Positions 17,145 to 26,758 of a stretch of 64,000 nt of DNA are shown piece by piece. The notes beneath the pieces were generated by a model. The model was not told where the DNA came from and ran no database searches. It worked only from the letters and a program-made list of their open reading frames with translations. Source of the stretch: Leptospira vanthielii serovar Holland str. Waz Holland = ATCC 700522 (lineage in GTDB: Bacteria; Spirochaetota; Leptospiria; Leptospirales; Leptospiraceae); NCBI RefSeq assembly GCF_000332455.1, contig NZ_AOGY02000039.1, positions 1 through 64,000 of the forward strand, in the 5' to 3' direction. Both the position numbers and the translations under genes were made by a program. How positions within the stretch are numbered: the first letter of the stretch is position 1; each line of letters begins with the position of its first letter.

Positions 17145-19007
17145 ATGAAGGCAAAAGACATTCTTCCCAGTTTTTTGGGGCTCATTTTCATCATTTTAGG
17201 TGTTTCGTTGGTAGTATTCTATGCTACAAAATCATGGGAGACATTTCTTAGTCTCTGTCCCAACAAAGATTTTTTGTCTTGGGATGAGAATATTCGACTG
17301 AACCAGGTACTTGACCAGTATGTCGACTTCCGCAATGGAAATTGGGTTCGAGGAATTTTGCCTTTTTTGGAAAGTCCCACTTGGCCCCCTCTCCGTTCCC
17401 TGTTAACGTTTGTTACGCTCTATTTGCCAATCGATGCTTATGAAACCTATCGTGATTCTTTTTTAGGGCTTTTGTTTTTGGTTTTGGTTTATCCGGCTTT
17501 GGTTTATATATCTTATCGCATAACAAAGTCTCTCCTTTGGTCAGGAATCATTTCAGGCCTTATTTTTATTCTCACCATCCAGACGGGAGAAGTACCTGCG
17601 TATTCTCTTTCTTCGATGTTAGAAACCCAGTCTATGTTCTTTCTTTTGTTTTCTATCTATGCCATTTATCGGTTGTATGATGTGGATAATCGGGAATCGG
17701 AAATTGATTCTGGGACCAAGTGGCTTGTTTTCTTTTCTCTATTCGGATTTTATTTTACTAAATACCCGTATGGGATTTTATTCTTTATGGCATGTTTTGC
17801 TTATGAACTCTTAAGATCTCCGGCCACATACAAAGATGTTTTACTCTATCTATTAAAAAATTATGCCAAAGGCATTCGACTCATCTACCTAGTCTTTGTT
17901 GTGTTAATGGTTTTTTCTTTGCCCATACTTCGAGTGGTTACAAAAATCAATTTAAACCAAAAAGGATTCAAACAATTTATGTTTGGGATCACCTTTGTTT
18001 TGTTTGTGGATCTTTCTGTTTATTTTTTTCGCAAACGGGATACAATTCAAAAAGTATTTCCAAAAACGGCAGTGGTCCTTTGGGTTTATGCCATTTTCCC
18101 TTCATTTTTATGGTTATTTATGAACCCGGACCGCGTGAATGCACTCATCGATGCTCAGATGATTGTGAATGCATACACTCGCAGTTTTTTCTTAACACTT
18201 TGGACAGAACCAGGTCTTGATCCTTCCACACCAGGAGTGTTCGACTTTATCTGGGGATTTCGCACTCTCATTCTTTTTTCTGTTTTGTCTTTGTTGTATT
18301 TTCTTTTTCGATCGGGAACCAAATTCCAAACAAAATTAAAGGATCCCCTCCTTGCAGGAACTCTCATTCTATTTTTAGAACTTCTCATTTTGGAACTTAC
18401 TACCGGGAACAAACAACCAAGGCATGTTTTGCAATTTATCCCTGCCATTGGACTTGTTGGCTTTCTTTGGATATTGCGTTTGTACGAACTCGCTGATAAC
18501 AAAATGGAAAGATTGGCTTCAGTTTCGGTATTTTTACTCACCTCTCTTTTTGTATTTTCCAATTCTATATATTCTCAAGGCATTTTGTCTGGAGAATTTT
18601 ATAAAACGAAAATGTTTTGTTACCGGGGAATGAATGCGAGTGATTTTCAACCAGCAAGAGAGATCGCCGAACAAATATCACCTGACAAAAAATATGTTCT
18701 TATCAATGCTTTTCATTTTGAGGAAAAATATGGTTCTCGTGGTCGTGTGCTTGCTTCCGATTTTGATCTTGCAATGAAGTTGAAGACTTATAAAACAGGG
18801 ATGGTACGAAATGACCACAAATACCGATGGAAAGAATGGACAGATTTTGATTCTGTTCTTTTATTAAGTGATGTTTGTCCTGATAGTTTTGTCGAAGAAA
18901 AATTTGAAAACCGAACAAAAATCTTGAATAGTAAGTCAACGTTACTGTCTACTTATAGAGAGAGTTCCGGTATTGCTTGTCTTCAAGAATATAAATTGCT
19001 CAAATAG
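17145..19007 (+). CDS. Multi-pass membrane glycosyltransferase-like protein (GT-C fold)
   Basis: About 620 residues with roughly eleven to thirteen hydrophobic helices. The first periplasmic loop has SWDENIRLNQ, an acidic motif like the catalytic DE of GT-C enzymes (ArnT, PMT, GT39), so it may use lipid-linked sugars to glycosylate a lipid or protein on the outer leaflet. The ATG at 17145 follows AAGGA with 5-base spacing; an ATG at 17127 is an alternative. It is divergent from exbB and only 12 bases before the RND pump gene, so the two probably share a transcript. The substrate is unknown. Confidence 0.65.
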   Translation: MKAKDILPSFLGLIFIILGVSLVVFYATKSWETFLSLCPNKDFLSWDENIRLNQVLDQYVDFRNGNWVRGILPFLESPTWPPLRSLLTFVTLYLPIDAYETYRDSFLGLLFLVLVYPALVYISYRITKSLLWSGIISGLIFILTIQTGEVPAYSLSSMLETQSMFFLLFSIYAIYRLYDVDNRESEIDSGTKWLVFFSLFGFYFTKYPYGILFFMACFAYELLRSPATYKDVLLYLLKNYAKGIRLIYLVFVVLMVFSLPILRVVTKINLNQKGFKQFMFGITFVLFVDLSVYFFRKRDTIQKVFPKTAVVLWVYAIFPSFLWLFMNPDRVNALIDAQMIVNAYTRSFFLTLWTEPGLDPSTPGVFDFIWGFRTLILFSVLSLLYFLFRSGTKFQTKLKDPLLAGTLILFLELLILELTTGNKQPRHVLQFIPAIGLVGFLWILRLYELADNKMERLASVSVFLLTSLFVFSNSIYSQGILSGEFYKTKMFCYRGMNASDFQPAREIAEQISPDKKYVLINAFHFEEKYGSRGRVLASDFDLAMKLKTYKTGMVRNDHKYRWKEWTDFDSVLLLSDVCPDSFVEEKFENRTKILNSKSTLLSTYRESSGIACLQEYKLLK

Positions 19008-19019
19008 AGAAAAAGATTT

Positions 19020-22000
19020 ATGAGTATTGCTTCCTTTTCCATCAAACGACCTATTTTCATATCCTCACTAGTGATCATCATGGTGATTACTGGTTTTATT
19101 TCCCTAAAACGAATTGGAGTTGATCTTTTTCCCGACATCAATATTCCCTTCGTTGTGGTTTCGACTGTATATCCTGGTGCCGGTCCAGAAGAGATTGAAA
19201 CTTCGATTTCCAAACCATTGGAAGAAGAACTCAGTTCCATTTCTGGTCTCAAACGAATCACATCTAGAAACCAAGAGGGAATCTCTATGGTGTTTGCCGA
19301 GTTCAACCTAACCACAGACATCAAATACGCCGAACAACAGGTTCGGGATAAAACAGCTCGTGTGAAACCTCTCTTCCCCGATTCGGCAAAAGAACCACTA
19401 GTGCAAAGGTTTGATCCTTCTGACCAACCCATCATGCGGATCTCACTTTTTGCTGATCTACCGGAGGGGGAACTCTATGATTTGGCAAAAGAGAAAATCA
19501 AAACCAAACTCGAACAAGTAAACAACGTAGGTGCTGTCAAAATCATCGGTGGATCTCGTAGAGAAATTCATATAGAGCTTGATCGAAACAAAATCAATGC
19601 CTTCCAAGTTCCCGCCATCTCCATTGGAAACCAAATCAAAAATTCTGGTGTGAACATTCCTGCCGGAAAAGTAGAAGGTGGCGATAAAGAAACCTCCTTT
19701 CGAACGGTTGCCAAATATGAATCCTTATCTCAAATAGAAAACACGGTCGTATCTTTTGGTGGAGAGTTTGGGCGAGGGGTTCTTGTAAAAGATTTGGGCC
19801 AAGTTAAGGACACCCTTCAGGACCGCCAAACGCTGGGTATGTTGTATGCGCCGATCAGTGCAGAAGAACACGAGGAACCTTCCCTCATTGGGAAATTATT
19901 ATTTAAATACGATGCTCCTAAAAAAGAAAGGATCCAAAAAAAAGCCCTTTTCTTGGATGTATACAAACAATCAGGAGCCAACACTGTAGAAGTTGCCGAT
20001 GGAATCCTTGGCAAAATTGATACCATCAATGCTCAAATCAAAGACCTCAAAGGGGCACCGAAAGTTATTTTGATTCGAGATGGATCCAAATGGATTCGTG
20101 CAAATATTGAAGATGTAACCATAGCCATCATTCTTGGGATCTTACTTGCAGTTATTGTTGTGTATCTCTTTCTCGGGAACGTTCGTTCCACTCTCATTAC
20201 TGGTATGGCCCTCCCCAACTCTATGTTAGGTGCCTTTATCATTATGTATGCCATGGGTTTTACCATGAACGTAATGACTCTCCTTGCTCTGTCCCTTGCG
20301 GTTGGACTTCTTGTGGATGACGCCATTGTGGTTCGGGAAAATATTTTCCGTAAATTAGAAGAAGGGGAATCCGTCATTGTTGCGGCAAGGAAAGGAACAG
20401 AAGAGGTGACACTTGCCGTTATCGGGACTTCCCTAACAGTCATTGCTGTATTTCTTCCGATTGGATTTCTTTCAGGGATTGTAGGCCAGTTTTTTAAACA
20501 ATTTGGACTGACGGTTGTCTTTGCCATGATCATTTCGCTTTTTGATGGTCTGACTGTCGCACCCATGTTATCTGCTTATTTTGCAGGAAAAACAGACATC
20601 CATAAAAAGAAAAATTTTGTACTTCGTAACTTTGATAAATTTCAAGATTTTCTGGACAGAATGTACGGAATCATCATGAAGTTTGCCCTAAAAAAACCAT
20701 GGGCAGTCATTTTACTTACTTTTCTTACTTTGATTACCAGTATCTTCTCGCTGGCGTTTGTGAAAAAAACCTTTCTGCCGGCCAACGACCAAGGGGAATT
20801 TATGGTGAACGTGGAAATGGCTCCTGGAACTTCCTTACAAGGAACATCCGAAACAGTAGAACAAATTCAAAATGAAATTATCAAAACTATTCCTGAATTA
20901 GAACTTCTTGCTACGGTTGTTGGAAATAGTGATGGGGAATCTAATATTGCAACGATTGGTGTGGCACTTCTTCCTGCCGAATATCGCAAACGAACCACAG
21001 GAGATGTGAAAGACCAAATCCGCGAATTTCTAAAAGCCTACCCGCAAGCAAGACCCAAAGTGAACGACTATTCGGCGATAGGTGGTGGGGTGCAATACCC
21101 ATTCAACTTAAATCTAAAAGGGGAAAACCTAAAAGACTTAGAAACCTATTCTTTCAAAGTGATGGAAGAACTGCGCAAAGTTCCTGACCTAACCGATGTG
21201 GACACAACCTACCGAACCGGAAAACCAGAATTCCAAGTGGTTCCAAACCGTGCCAAAATGCAAACGGTGGGTGTCGTTGCTGGTGTGATGGGGGCTGAGC
21301 TTCGTTACCACATTGAAGGTGGAGAAGTGGCGAAGTATTTGGAAAACGGAATTGAATATGACGTCCGCCTAAGGCTGAAAGAAGAACAACGAAACCTTCG
21401 TAAGTCCTTCTATGAAACCCGAGTGCCAAACATCCAGAACCGCCTTATCCCTCTCAGTGCCATTGCGGAAGGAAAAGAAAGTAGTTCTCCTGCAAGAATC
21501 ATCCGAGAAGACAGATCCCGTGTGGTTCCAATCAACGCAAATCTAGCTCCAGGAGGAGCCATTGCTTCTGCATCTGAATCAGCAGCAAAGATATTAAAAG
21601 AAAAACTCCCTCCACCTCCGGGAATCACTTATTCCTTTGTGGGCCAATCGGAAGACTTTAAGGAACTGTTACAAAACATAATCCTCGCTTTTGGTATGGC
21701 ACTTATATTCATCTATCTTGTGTTAGCTTCTCTTTATGAGTCTTTTATCACACCGATCACCATCCTTTTTGCGATCCCACCAGCCATTTCGGGTGCTTTT
21801 TTTGCTTTGGCTCTGACGGGTGAGATGCTGAATCTATTTAGTATGATTGGACTCATTCTCCTTATGGGACTTGTGGCCAAAAACTCCATCCTCCTTGTGG
21901 ATCACGCTATCCTTGCCATGAAAGAACATGGAATGACTAGAGATGAAGCCATCTTTGATGCGGGTTCCAAACGACTTCGCCCCATCCTTATGACATCCCT

Positions 22001-22223
22001 TGCGATGATTGCGGGAACTCTACCGATTGCTCTGGGAATTGGAGAAGCATCTAAATCAAGAACTGCCATGGGAATTGCTATCATCGGGGGACTTGTCCTT
22101 TCGACTCTCATCACTCTCATTGTGGTGCCTGCTGTGTTTGGGTACATTGATCGGTTGCGTGAAAAAATCGAAGGAGCCTTCCGTCCTGATTTTGAAATCC
22201 GACCAGAGGATTTAGAGGACTAA
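19020..22223 (+). CDS. RND efflux transporter permease (AcrB/HAE1 family)
   Basis: A 1067-residue proton-driven exporter of the inner membrane. The N-terminal helix (SIASFSIKRPIFISSLVIIMVITGF), two large periplasmic loops, and two blocks of membrane helices (about 345-560 and 870-1040) give the usual 12-helix duplicated topology. Family motifs seen are GVDLFPDINIPFVVVSTVYPGAGPEEIE in pieces, LAVGLLVDDAIVVRENIFR with the relay Asp pair, and LMGLVAKNSILLVDHA. Neither an adaptor (MFP) nor an outer-membrane channel gene is adjacent, which is unusual for the class. It could be a multidrug, metal or lipid exporter; the DD pair favours the drug/hydrophobe group. Confidence 0.92.
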   Translation: MSIASFSIKRPIFISSLVIIMVITGFISLKRIGVDLFPDINIPFVVVSTVYPGAGPEEIETSISKPLEEELSSISGLKRITSRNQEGISMVFAEFNLTTDIKYAEQQVRDKTARVKPLFPDSAKEPLVQRFDPSDQPIMRISLFADLPEGELYDLAKEKIKTKLEQVNNVGAVKIIGGSRREIHIELDRNKINAFQVPAISIGNQIKNSGVNIPAGKVEGGDKETSFRTVAKYESLSQIENTVVSFGGEFGRGVLVKDLGQVKDTLQDRQTLGMLYAPISAEEHEEPSLIGKLLFKYDAPKKERIQKKALFLDVYKQSGANTVEVADGILGKIDTINAQIKDLKGAPKVILIRDGSKWIRANIEDVTIAIILGILLAVIVVYLFLGNVRSTLITGMALPNSMLGAFIIMYAMGFTMNVMTLLALSLAVGLLVDDAIVVRENIFRKLEEGESVIVAARKGTEEVTLAVIGTSLTVIAVFLPIGFLSGIVGQFFKQFGLTVVFAMIISLFDGLTVAPMLSAYFAGKTDIHKKKNFVLRNFDKFQDFLDRMYGIIMKFALKKPWAVILLTFLTLITSIFSLAFVKKTFLPANDQGEFMVNVEMAPGTSLQGTSETVEQIQNEIIKTIPELELLATVVGNSDGESNIATIGVALLPAEYRKRTTGDVKDQIREFLKAYPQARPKVNDYSAIGGGVQYPFNLNLKGENLKDLETYSFKVMEELRKVPDLTDVDTTYRTGKPEFQVVPNRAKMQTVGVVAGVMGAELRYHIEGGEVAKYLENGIEYDVRLRLKEEQRNLRKSFYETRVPNIQNRLIPLSAIAEGKESSSPARIIREDRSRVVPINANLAPGGAIASASESAAKILKEKLPPPPGITYSFVGQSEDFKELLQNIILAFGMALIFIYLVLASLYESFITPITILFAIPPAISGAFFALALTGEMLNLFSMIGLILLMGLVAKNSILLVDHAILAMKEHGMTRDEAIFDAGSKRLRPILMTSLAMIAGTLPIALGIGEASKSRTAMGIAIIGGLVLSTLITLIVVPAVFGYIDRLREKIEGAFRPDFEIRPEDLED

Positions 22224-22275
22224 GCTCAAAACTTATGGATTCTCTGGCATAAATTTAAACTTGCCCAAACTTTGA

Positions 22276-22316
22276 ATTCGGCGTTCCCTTGCTTACATGT
22301 CCAGCGAACGCCGAAT
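22276..22316 (+). promoter_or_regulatory. Hairpin enclosing the start codon of the PilZ gene
   Basis: ATTCGGCGTTC (22276-22286) pairs perfectly with GAACGCCGAAT (22306-22316). The 19-base loop contains the ATG at 22297. No Shine-Dalgarno sequence is visible ahead of it, so the fold could control translation start, or the dyad could be a protein-binding site. Confidence 0.45.
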
Positions 22317-22659
22317 CTACAAACGAATCTCCGAAAAAGTCCATCTCACATACCGAGTGATCCAATCGGGTGCCGGCTCGGCCCAGTTTTTACCCAAAGA
22401 CAAAGGGGAAGGGGAATCCCAAGACATTTCTGAAGGTGGATTGTTGTTCCGAACCAAAGAACCCATGTCTCTTGGAACAAGGTTGGAATTAGAATTAAGA
22501 TTCCCCGATGTTAAGTACGTTTTGTACCCGAAAGCCAAGGTTGTACGTTTGGAAGAATTTGGAGAGGGGGCTTTTTATGAAGTGGGCCTTGAATTTAACC
22601 AGATGTTCGACGATGATCTAAAACTTTTGTTAGAACACATTAGCCGATTAGAAATTTAG
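22297..22659 (+). CDS. PilZ-domain protein, probable cyclic-di-GMP receptor
   Basis: A 120-residue single-domain cytoplasmic protein. The cyclic-di-GMP signature is present in order: RRIYKR near residues 5-10 (the RxxxR element) and DISEGG (the D/NxSxxG element) near residue 44, followed by a six-strand beta-barrel ending LEFNQMFDDDLKLLLEHI. Such proteins transmit cyclic-di-GMP levels to motility, exopolysaccharide or regulatory partners. It lies between the RND pump and a histidine kinase on the same strand; 73 and 49 bases separate them, so cotranscription is possible. The start codon sits in a hairpin loop. Confidence 0.88.
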   Translation: MSSERRIYKRISEKVHLTYRVIQSGAGSAQFLPKDKGEGESQDISEGGLLFRTKEPMSLGTRLELELRFPDVKYVLYPKAKVVRLEEFGEGAFYEVGLEFNQMFDDDLKLLLEHISRLEI

Positions 22660-22708
22660 AATTCCATGTTCACCTATCTTGAAAAATTGATTGGTCTTTA
22701 GGTAGAAC

Positions 22709-23956
22709 ATGCCCGTGTTTCATCGGCTGTTTGTTTTTTTTCGAGGGAACCCTCTCGATCCTATTTCGCTTCTTGCCGTTTATTCCGAAATTATCAGTAA
22801 ACTATACTTCCTCGGCTTTGCTTATTGCCTTGCTTATATTCAAAGTGTGTATATGGAATGGAATGCTCCCGATCCAACCAATTGTATTTTATCTGGCATC
22901 GAATTGGTGCTGAGCATTCTACTCGTTTGTACTTCATTTTTCTATCGGCGGATCTTTCGGATTGCACCCATCCTTGTTCGTTTGACTTTTTTTCTTTTGG
23001 TTCTTGTGGAAATGGAAACCGGATTTCATGATCCTACCATTCCTTATTTTGATCCAAGGAATTGGCTAACCATTACAGCACTCATGGCTACCTCTTCTTT
23101 CTTTTACCCCGGACTTGTATGGCAGTACATTCTGGAATGGTCACTCGTACTTTTGATTTATTTCGGACGAGTTTATCTGGCTAACGAATCTGTAATCCCA
23201 GAAGAAACTTGGAGAGAGACATCTACGATATTTCCTTTATTTCTAATTGCTTTTTTTCTGAATCATTGGTGGTTTCGCACTCGGTACATTGCCGCTTACC
23301 GAGGTATGTTACTCGAAGAAAAACGAAGGACTTTTTTTCAAGATATTCACGATAGTCTTGGTTCCCAACTTACAGACTTAGTCCTACTTAGCCAAAGTAT
23401 GGAAAAAACTCCTTCCGGGATAACAGAGATCCAACTGAAAAAACTAAAACAACTTTCAGAGTCAGCTTTACAATCTTTAAGAACACAAGTACAAGAAGAA
23501 GACCAAAGGGATTTATTTCAGGAATCGTTGTTAGACGGACTCAAATTGCTAATCAAAAAAAGATACAAACTTGTGGGTCGAAATATTGAGTTGGAATGGA
23601 ATTCTATTGAGGAAGATACGATTATAAAAGTTCCTGACCCAGAAGTTGCTCATCATATCATTCAAATCTTTAAAGAAATCACAACCAATGACTTACGTCA
23701 TGGGACTGGAACTTCCTCTTGGCTAATAGAACGAACGAATGAACATTTGTTATTCCAATTTATATCTGAAATACAAAAAGTTTTAGAGGGACAAGAAGGT
23801 TCTAAGCTCACAACCTTTAAAGAAGATTTCGTTGAATCCGGCATCGGCGAACGAGGATTACAGCAAAGAATTAAAACTTTGAACGGGGAAATCACCATCC
23901 TAGAATCGCCTTATCAAATCAAAATGAAACTTCCTATTGGACTCTTCGATTTATGA
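22709..23956 (+). CDS. Membrane sensor histidine kinase, NarL/HisKA_3 type
   Basis: A 415-residue kinase. The N-terminal half has six or so hydrophobic segments (residues about 30-195) and no large periplasmic domain, suggesting a membrane or small-molecule sensor. The dimerisation-phosphoacceptor box DIHDSLGSQLTD places the phosphorylated His at residue 214. The N-box reads EITTNDLRHG, but the region expected to hold the DNGxG G1 box reads FQFISEIQKVLEG, so nucleotide binding may be altered. A late GIGERGLQQRIKTLNGEI fits the GL(x)G(L)xxxRIxxLGG element. It overlaps the response regulator start by 4 bases and is its evident partner. Confidence 0.85.
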   Translation: MPVFHRLFVFFRGNPLDPISLLAVYSEIISKLYFLGFAYCLAYIQSVYMEWNAPDPTNCILSGIELVLSILLVCTSFFYRRIFRIAPILVRLTFFLLVLVEMETGFHDPTIPYFDPRNWLTITALMATSSFFYPGLVWQYILEWSLVLLIYFGRVYLANESVIPEETWRETSTIFPLFLIAFFLNHWWFRTRYIAAYRGMLLEEKRRTFFQDIHDSLGSQLTDLVLLSQSMEKTPSGITEIQLKKLKQLSESALQSLRTQVQEEDQRDLFQESLLDGLKLLIKKRYKLVGRNIELEWNSIEEDTIIKVPDPEVAHHIIQIFKEITTNDLRHGTGTSSWLIERTNEHLLFQFISEIQKVLEGQEGSKLTTFKEDFVESGIGERGLQQRIKTLNGEITILESPYQIKMKLPIGLFDL

Positions 23957-24591
23957 AATCCATTTCCATCGGAATCATCGAAGATAATTTGGATTTTTTG
24001 GCGTCCCTCTGTGGAGTATTAAAAGAAAATCCGAATTTAAACTTAACCACTTGGAATTCTGCGGAAGAGTTTTGGGCCGACGGACTGAAGGAATGGGATC
24101 TTCTTATTTTGGACATTGGACTTCCCGGCATGAGTGGAATCGATGTATTAAAAACCTACCATACTGTTGAATCTAGAAAGAGCCTTGTGATTTCTTCCTT
24201 ACAAACCGATGATGCAATCTTTTCGGCTCTTCGCAATGGTGCTTCGGGTTATATTTGGAAATCCGAACTGGATTCCTTACACGATACCATCCAAACCTTA
24301 CTCGATGGAGGAAGTGTGATTTCTCCGTCGATAGCAGCAAAAGTTTTGTTATCTTTTCGCAAACCCCAAACCACTTTGGATCCACTCGGCGTTGGGGTGG
24401 AAGTTTTAACACCGAGAGAGAGACAAATTTTAGAACTCATCGTAGAAGGGGACAACCCCCAACAAATTGCCTCGTTATTTGGAACTACTGTGGGGACGGT
24501 TCGCCAACAAATCAAAGCAATTTATAAAAAACTCCAAGTGAATACAAGAGTCCAAATGCTAAAAAAAGCCCGCCAATTCGGAATCTTTTAG
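23953..24591 (+). CDS. Response regulator, receiver plus LuxR-type HTH
   Basis: A 212-residue DNA-binding regulator activated by the upstream kinase. The receiver domain (residues 1-120) has the acidic pocket (GIIEDNLD), the phospho-acceptor Asp54 in LLILDIGLPGMSG and the late Lys in GYIWKSELD. The LuxR HTH (about 150-212) contains LTPRERQILELIVEG and the recognition region SLFGTTVGTVRQQIKAIYKKL. It overlaps the kinase gene in an ATGA junction, so translational coupling is likely. Target genes are not evident; nearby cell-envelope genes are possible. Confidence 0.93.
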   Translation: MKSISIGIIEDNLDFLASLCGVLKENPNLNLTTWNSAEEFWADGLKEWDLLILDIGLPGMSGIDVLKTYHTVESRKSLVISSLQTDDAIFSALRNGASGYIWKSELDSLHDTIQTLLDGGSVISPSIAAKVLLSFRKPQTTLDPLGVGVEVLTPRERQILELIVEGDNPQQIASLFGTTVGTVRQQIKAIYKKLQVNTRVQMLKKARQFGIF

Positions 24592-24625
24592 TTCTATATA
24601 TACCACTTGGGATATTGAACTAAAA
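24586..24625 (+). terminator. AT-rich inverted repeat after the response regulator
   Basis: TTTTAGTTC (24586-24594, including the stop codon) pairs with GAACTAAAA (24617-24625) across a 22-base loop. The stem is weak and no U-run follows, so a terminator role is only tentative. Confidence 0.3.
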
Positions 24626-24648
24626 AAATTATCTGTTATTCTGGTTCG

Positions 24649-25989
24649 ATGTTCCTTTTTCTATATAAATTACAAAACGTAAGAAACTTACTAATTTTTT
24701 TGTTTTTTCTGCAGGCACTAACCAATTGTGCCACACCCATTATAAAAGCAATTGATGCCAATGACACAGCAAAAATCCAAGATGAATTGGATAAAGGTGC
24801 AGACATCAATGAGTATAAAGTATTTTATTATACACCCATTGTTAGGGCTGTACTTGCCGGCAATCAGAAGATGACAGAGTATTTGATCTCTAAAGGAGCT
24901 GATCCCAATGGAAGGGGTTCTGGTAAATGGGGGCCAAACCGCTTAATTCCCACAATCTATATCGCGGCTACGTTAGGTGATGTTGATATGGTGAAACTAC
25001 TTTTGTCCAAAGGAGCAAATCCGGCAGCAAGGGCTGAATACCAATGGATGCGGTCGGAGCCACCTTATCATAATTATGAACAGAAAGGCAATGCATTGAA
25101 TGCAATTGTAGAAACGACAAAGGCGTATGGACAATTTGTACAAAGTGGGAATGTCACACCTAATAATACTGCTACCGATTTGCAAAAGAAATTTAAAGAA
25201 TACCAAACGAACAGTATAGAAATTGCGAAAATTTTGGTTCGGGACAAAAGGGTATTGGATGACTCTGAAAACTTAGCTTCCGCTTTTGTAGGATTTCTCA
25301 AAATCAAACAAACAGAAATTGCAAATCAGATTTTCAATTCCATTCCGCAAAAATCAATTGATAATCGAATGTACCATCAAATCATTCATATCTATCGCTC
25401 CGACTTTCTCAAAAAATTATTAGCAAAATCGAAACCTCCTACACCACCACCTGGCGAATTCAATCTATTCGAATATGCAGTCTTTATGACCGGCGGAGGA
25501 GACAATTGTCAACCAAACACATCAGGTGGAGCCATCAAATTTGATAATTTCAAGAATGAAGAGGAAAGAATCCGGCACGCTAATTATGCGAATTATCAAA
25601 TGGTTGTGGAAACACTTTCTGGAATTTATAACGCTAATACATTGGATAACCATCGTCGTAATTATATTACGCAACAAATCCTGAAAAATAACTTATACCA
25701 ATTCGCTTGCCTTACGGCCCTTATAAAAACAAACAAAATCAATGTCAATTCCCCAGATAAATATGGTTGGGCACCAATCCATTATGCTGTCCTTTATGCT
25801 TCGTATGAAGAAATTGAAAAATTGCTTTTGTTAGGCGCAAATCCAAATTTAAAAACGAAAGAGGTTCCAGAAGACCAAAGAACAGTTTACTTAAGAAATG
25901 GATTTACTTACCATCCTCGCCCCAATATTTCAGCAAAAGAAATGGCATTTGCTACTAATAGTAATTATCAAAGATTATTTAAAAATTAA
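24649..25989 (+). CDS. Ankyrin-repeat lipoprotein
   Basis: A 446-residue lipoprotein; the signal ends in LQALTNCATP with Cys27 as the lipid site. Ankyrin repeats are visible near residues 45-80 (AVLAGNQKMTEYLISKGADPN), 95-130 (AATLGDVDMVKLLLSKGANP) and 370-410 (GWAPIHYAVLYASYEEIEKLLLLGANPN); the 150-350 segment is helical and more degenerate, with a PTPPPGEF linker. Such proteins bind other proteins in the periplasm or at the surface. A second lipoprotein gene follows after 12 bases, so they are probably cotranscribed. The partner is not known. Confidence 0.8.
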   Translation: MFLFLYKLQNVRNLLIFLFFLQALTNCATPIIKAIDANDTAKIQDELDKGADINEYKVFYYTPIVRAVLAGNQKMTEYLISKGADPNGRGSGKWGPNRLIPTIYIAATLGDVDMVKLLLSKGANPAARAEYQWMRSEPPYHNYEQKGNALNAIVETTKAYGQFVQSGNVTPNNTATDLQKKFKEYQTNSIEIAKILVRDKRVLDDSENLASAFVGFLKIKQTEIANQIFNSIPQKSIDNRMYHQIIHIYRSDFLKKLLAKSKPPTPPPGEFNLFEYAVFMTGGGDNCQPNTSGGAIKFDNFKNEEERIRHANYANYQMVVETLSGIYNANTLDNHRRNYITQQILKNNLYQFACLTALIKTNKINVNSPDKYGWAPIHYAVLYASYEEIEKLLLLGANPNLKTKEVPEDQRTVYLRNGFTYHPRPNISAKEMAFATNSNYQRLFKN

Positions 25990-26001
25990 AAAGGAAAATA
26001 A

Positions 26002-26685
26002 ATGAAACTTTTACATTGTCTTATTATTGTTTTCTCTGTTGTTAATTGTGCATCCAATATGCTTTTGTTTGTAGACAAAAATCCACTGCCAGACGGTGTT
26101 CATAAAAATACCAAACCATTCATAAAAGAAAAAGTTCAATTGGTGATCGTTCGTAAAGGGGCCTTATGTACGGACAGTCCAGTCGAATGTAAATCAAGTA
26201 TCACAGGTTTATATCCTGAAAGTTTGTATTCAAAGTATGGAGAAGGGTCTTCTTCGTCCGTGTATGGTAGCAAAGCATATTCTGCATTAATGAAACACCT
26301 ACCAAAAATGGTATCCAATTATGAGATTCGATCCTTCCAGTCTATTGTTGAATGGGATCATTTTAGAAATGAATTTAAACCGAATGTGATGGTGATCACA
26401 ATTGGTGAGGATCCTTCTATGCATTGGAGTATGTTCGTTTCTGTGGCCACTATTGCGATAATTCCCGGTTACAATCCGATCCAACCGACTACCGAAATAG
26501 TGTATTATGATAAAAATGGCGTTGGGAAAGAAATTCAATACACAACTTTTTCACGTGGCCATGTGTGGCACCATCTTACTTTTTTTGGTTGGGCTTATAT
26601 CTATTCTCATATCATTTCAAAAGATATGTATGATGCCTATTTTGAAGAAGTTTTTAGTACCGCAGTTCCACTGAAGGATAAATGA
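26002..26685 (+). CDS. Lipoprotein of unknown function
   Basis: Unrecognised, 227 residues. The signal peptide ends with VFSVVNCAS (Cys16). The mature part has a Cys pair (ALCTDSPVECKSS) and a hydrophobic stretch (SMFVSVATIAIIPGYNPIQP) about residues 132-155, then RGHVWHHLTFFGW, a His/Trp-rich block. It follows the ankyrin lipoprotein by 12 bases, with AAAAGGAAAAT just ahead of the ATG as a fair ribosome site, and probably works with it. A 600-base gene-poor stretch follows. Confidence 0.65.
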   Translation: MKLLHCLIIVFSVVNCASNMLLFVDKNPLPDGVHKNTKPFIKEKVQLVIVRKGALCTDSPVECKSSITGLYPESLYSKYGEGSSSSVYGSKAYSALMKHLPKMVSNYEIRSFQSIVEWDHFRNEFKPNVMVITIGEDPSMHWSMFVSVATIAIIPGYNPIQPTTEIVYYDKNGVGKEIQYTTFSRGHVWHHLTFFGWAYIYSHIISKDMYDAYFEEVFSTAVPLKDK

Positions 26686-26758
26686 GAGGGATCTTATCTC
26701 AGAAACAGGCATGTAAAATTTGGTGAATTTAGAAGGATGTTCGAAAGTACCTCGACAA

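Noticed and set aside
20033..20566. Long minus-strand frame inside the RND gene
   Set aside because: Antisense of well-conserved pump codons; composition rich in Arg, Thr and Met, with no domain.
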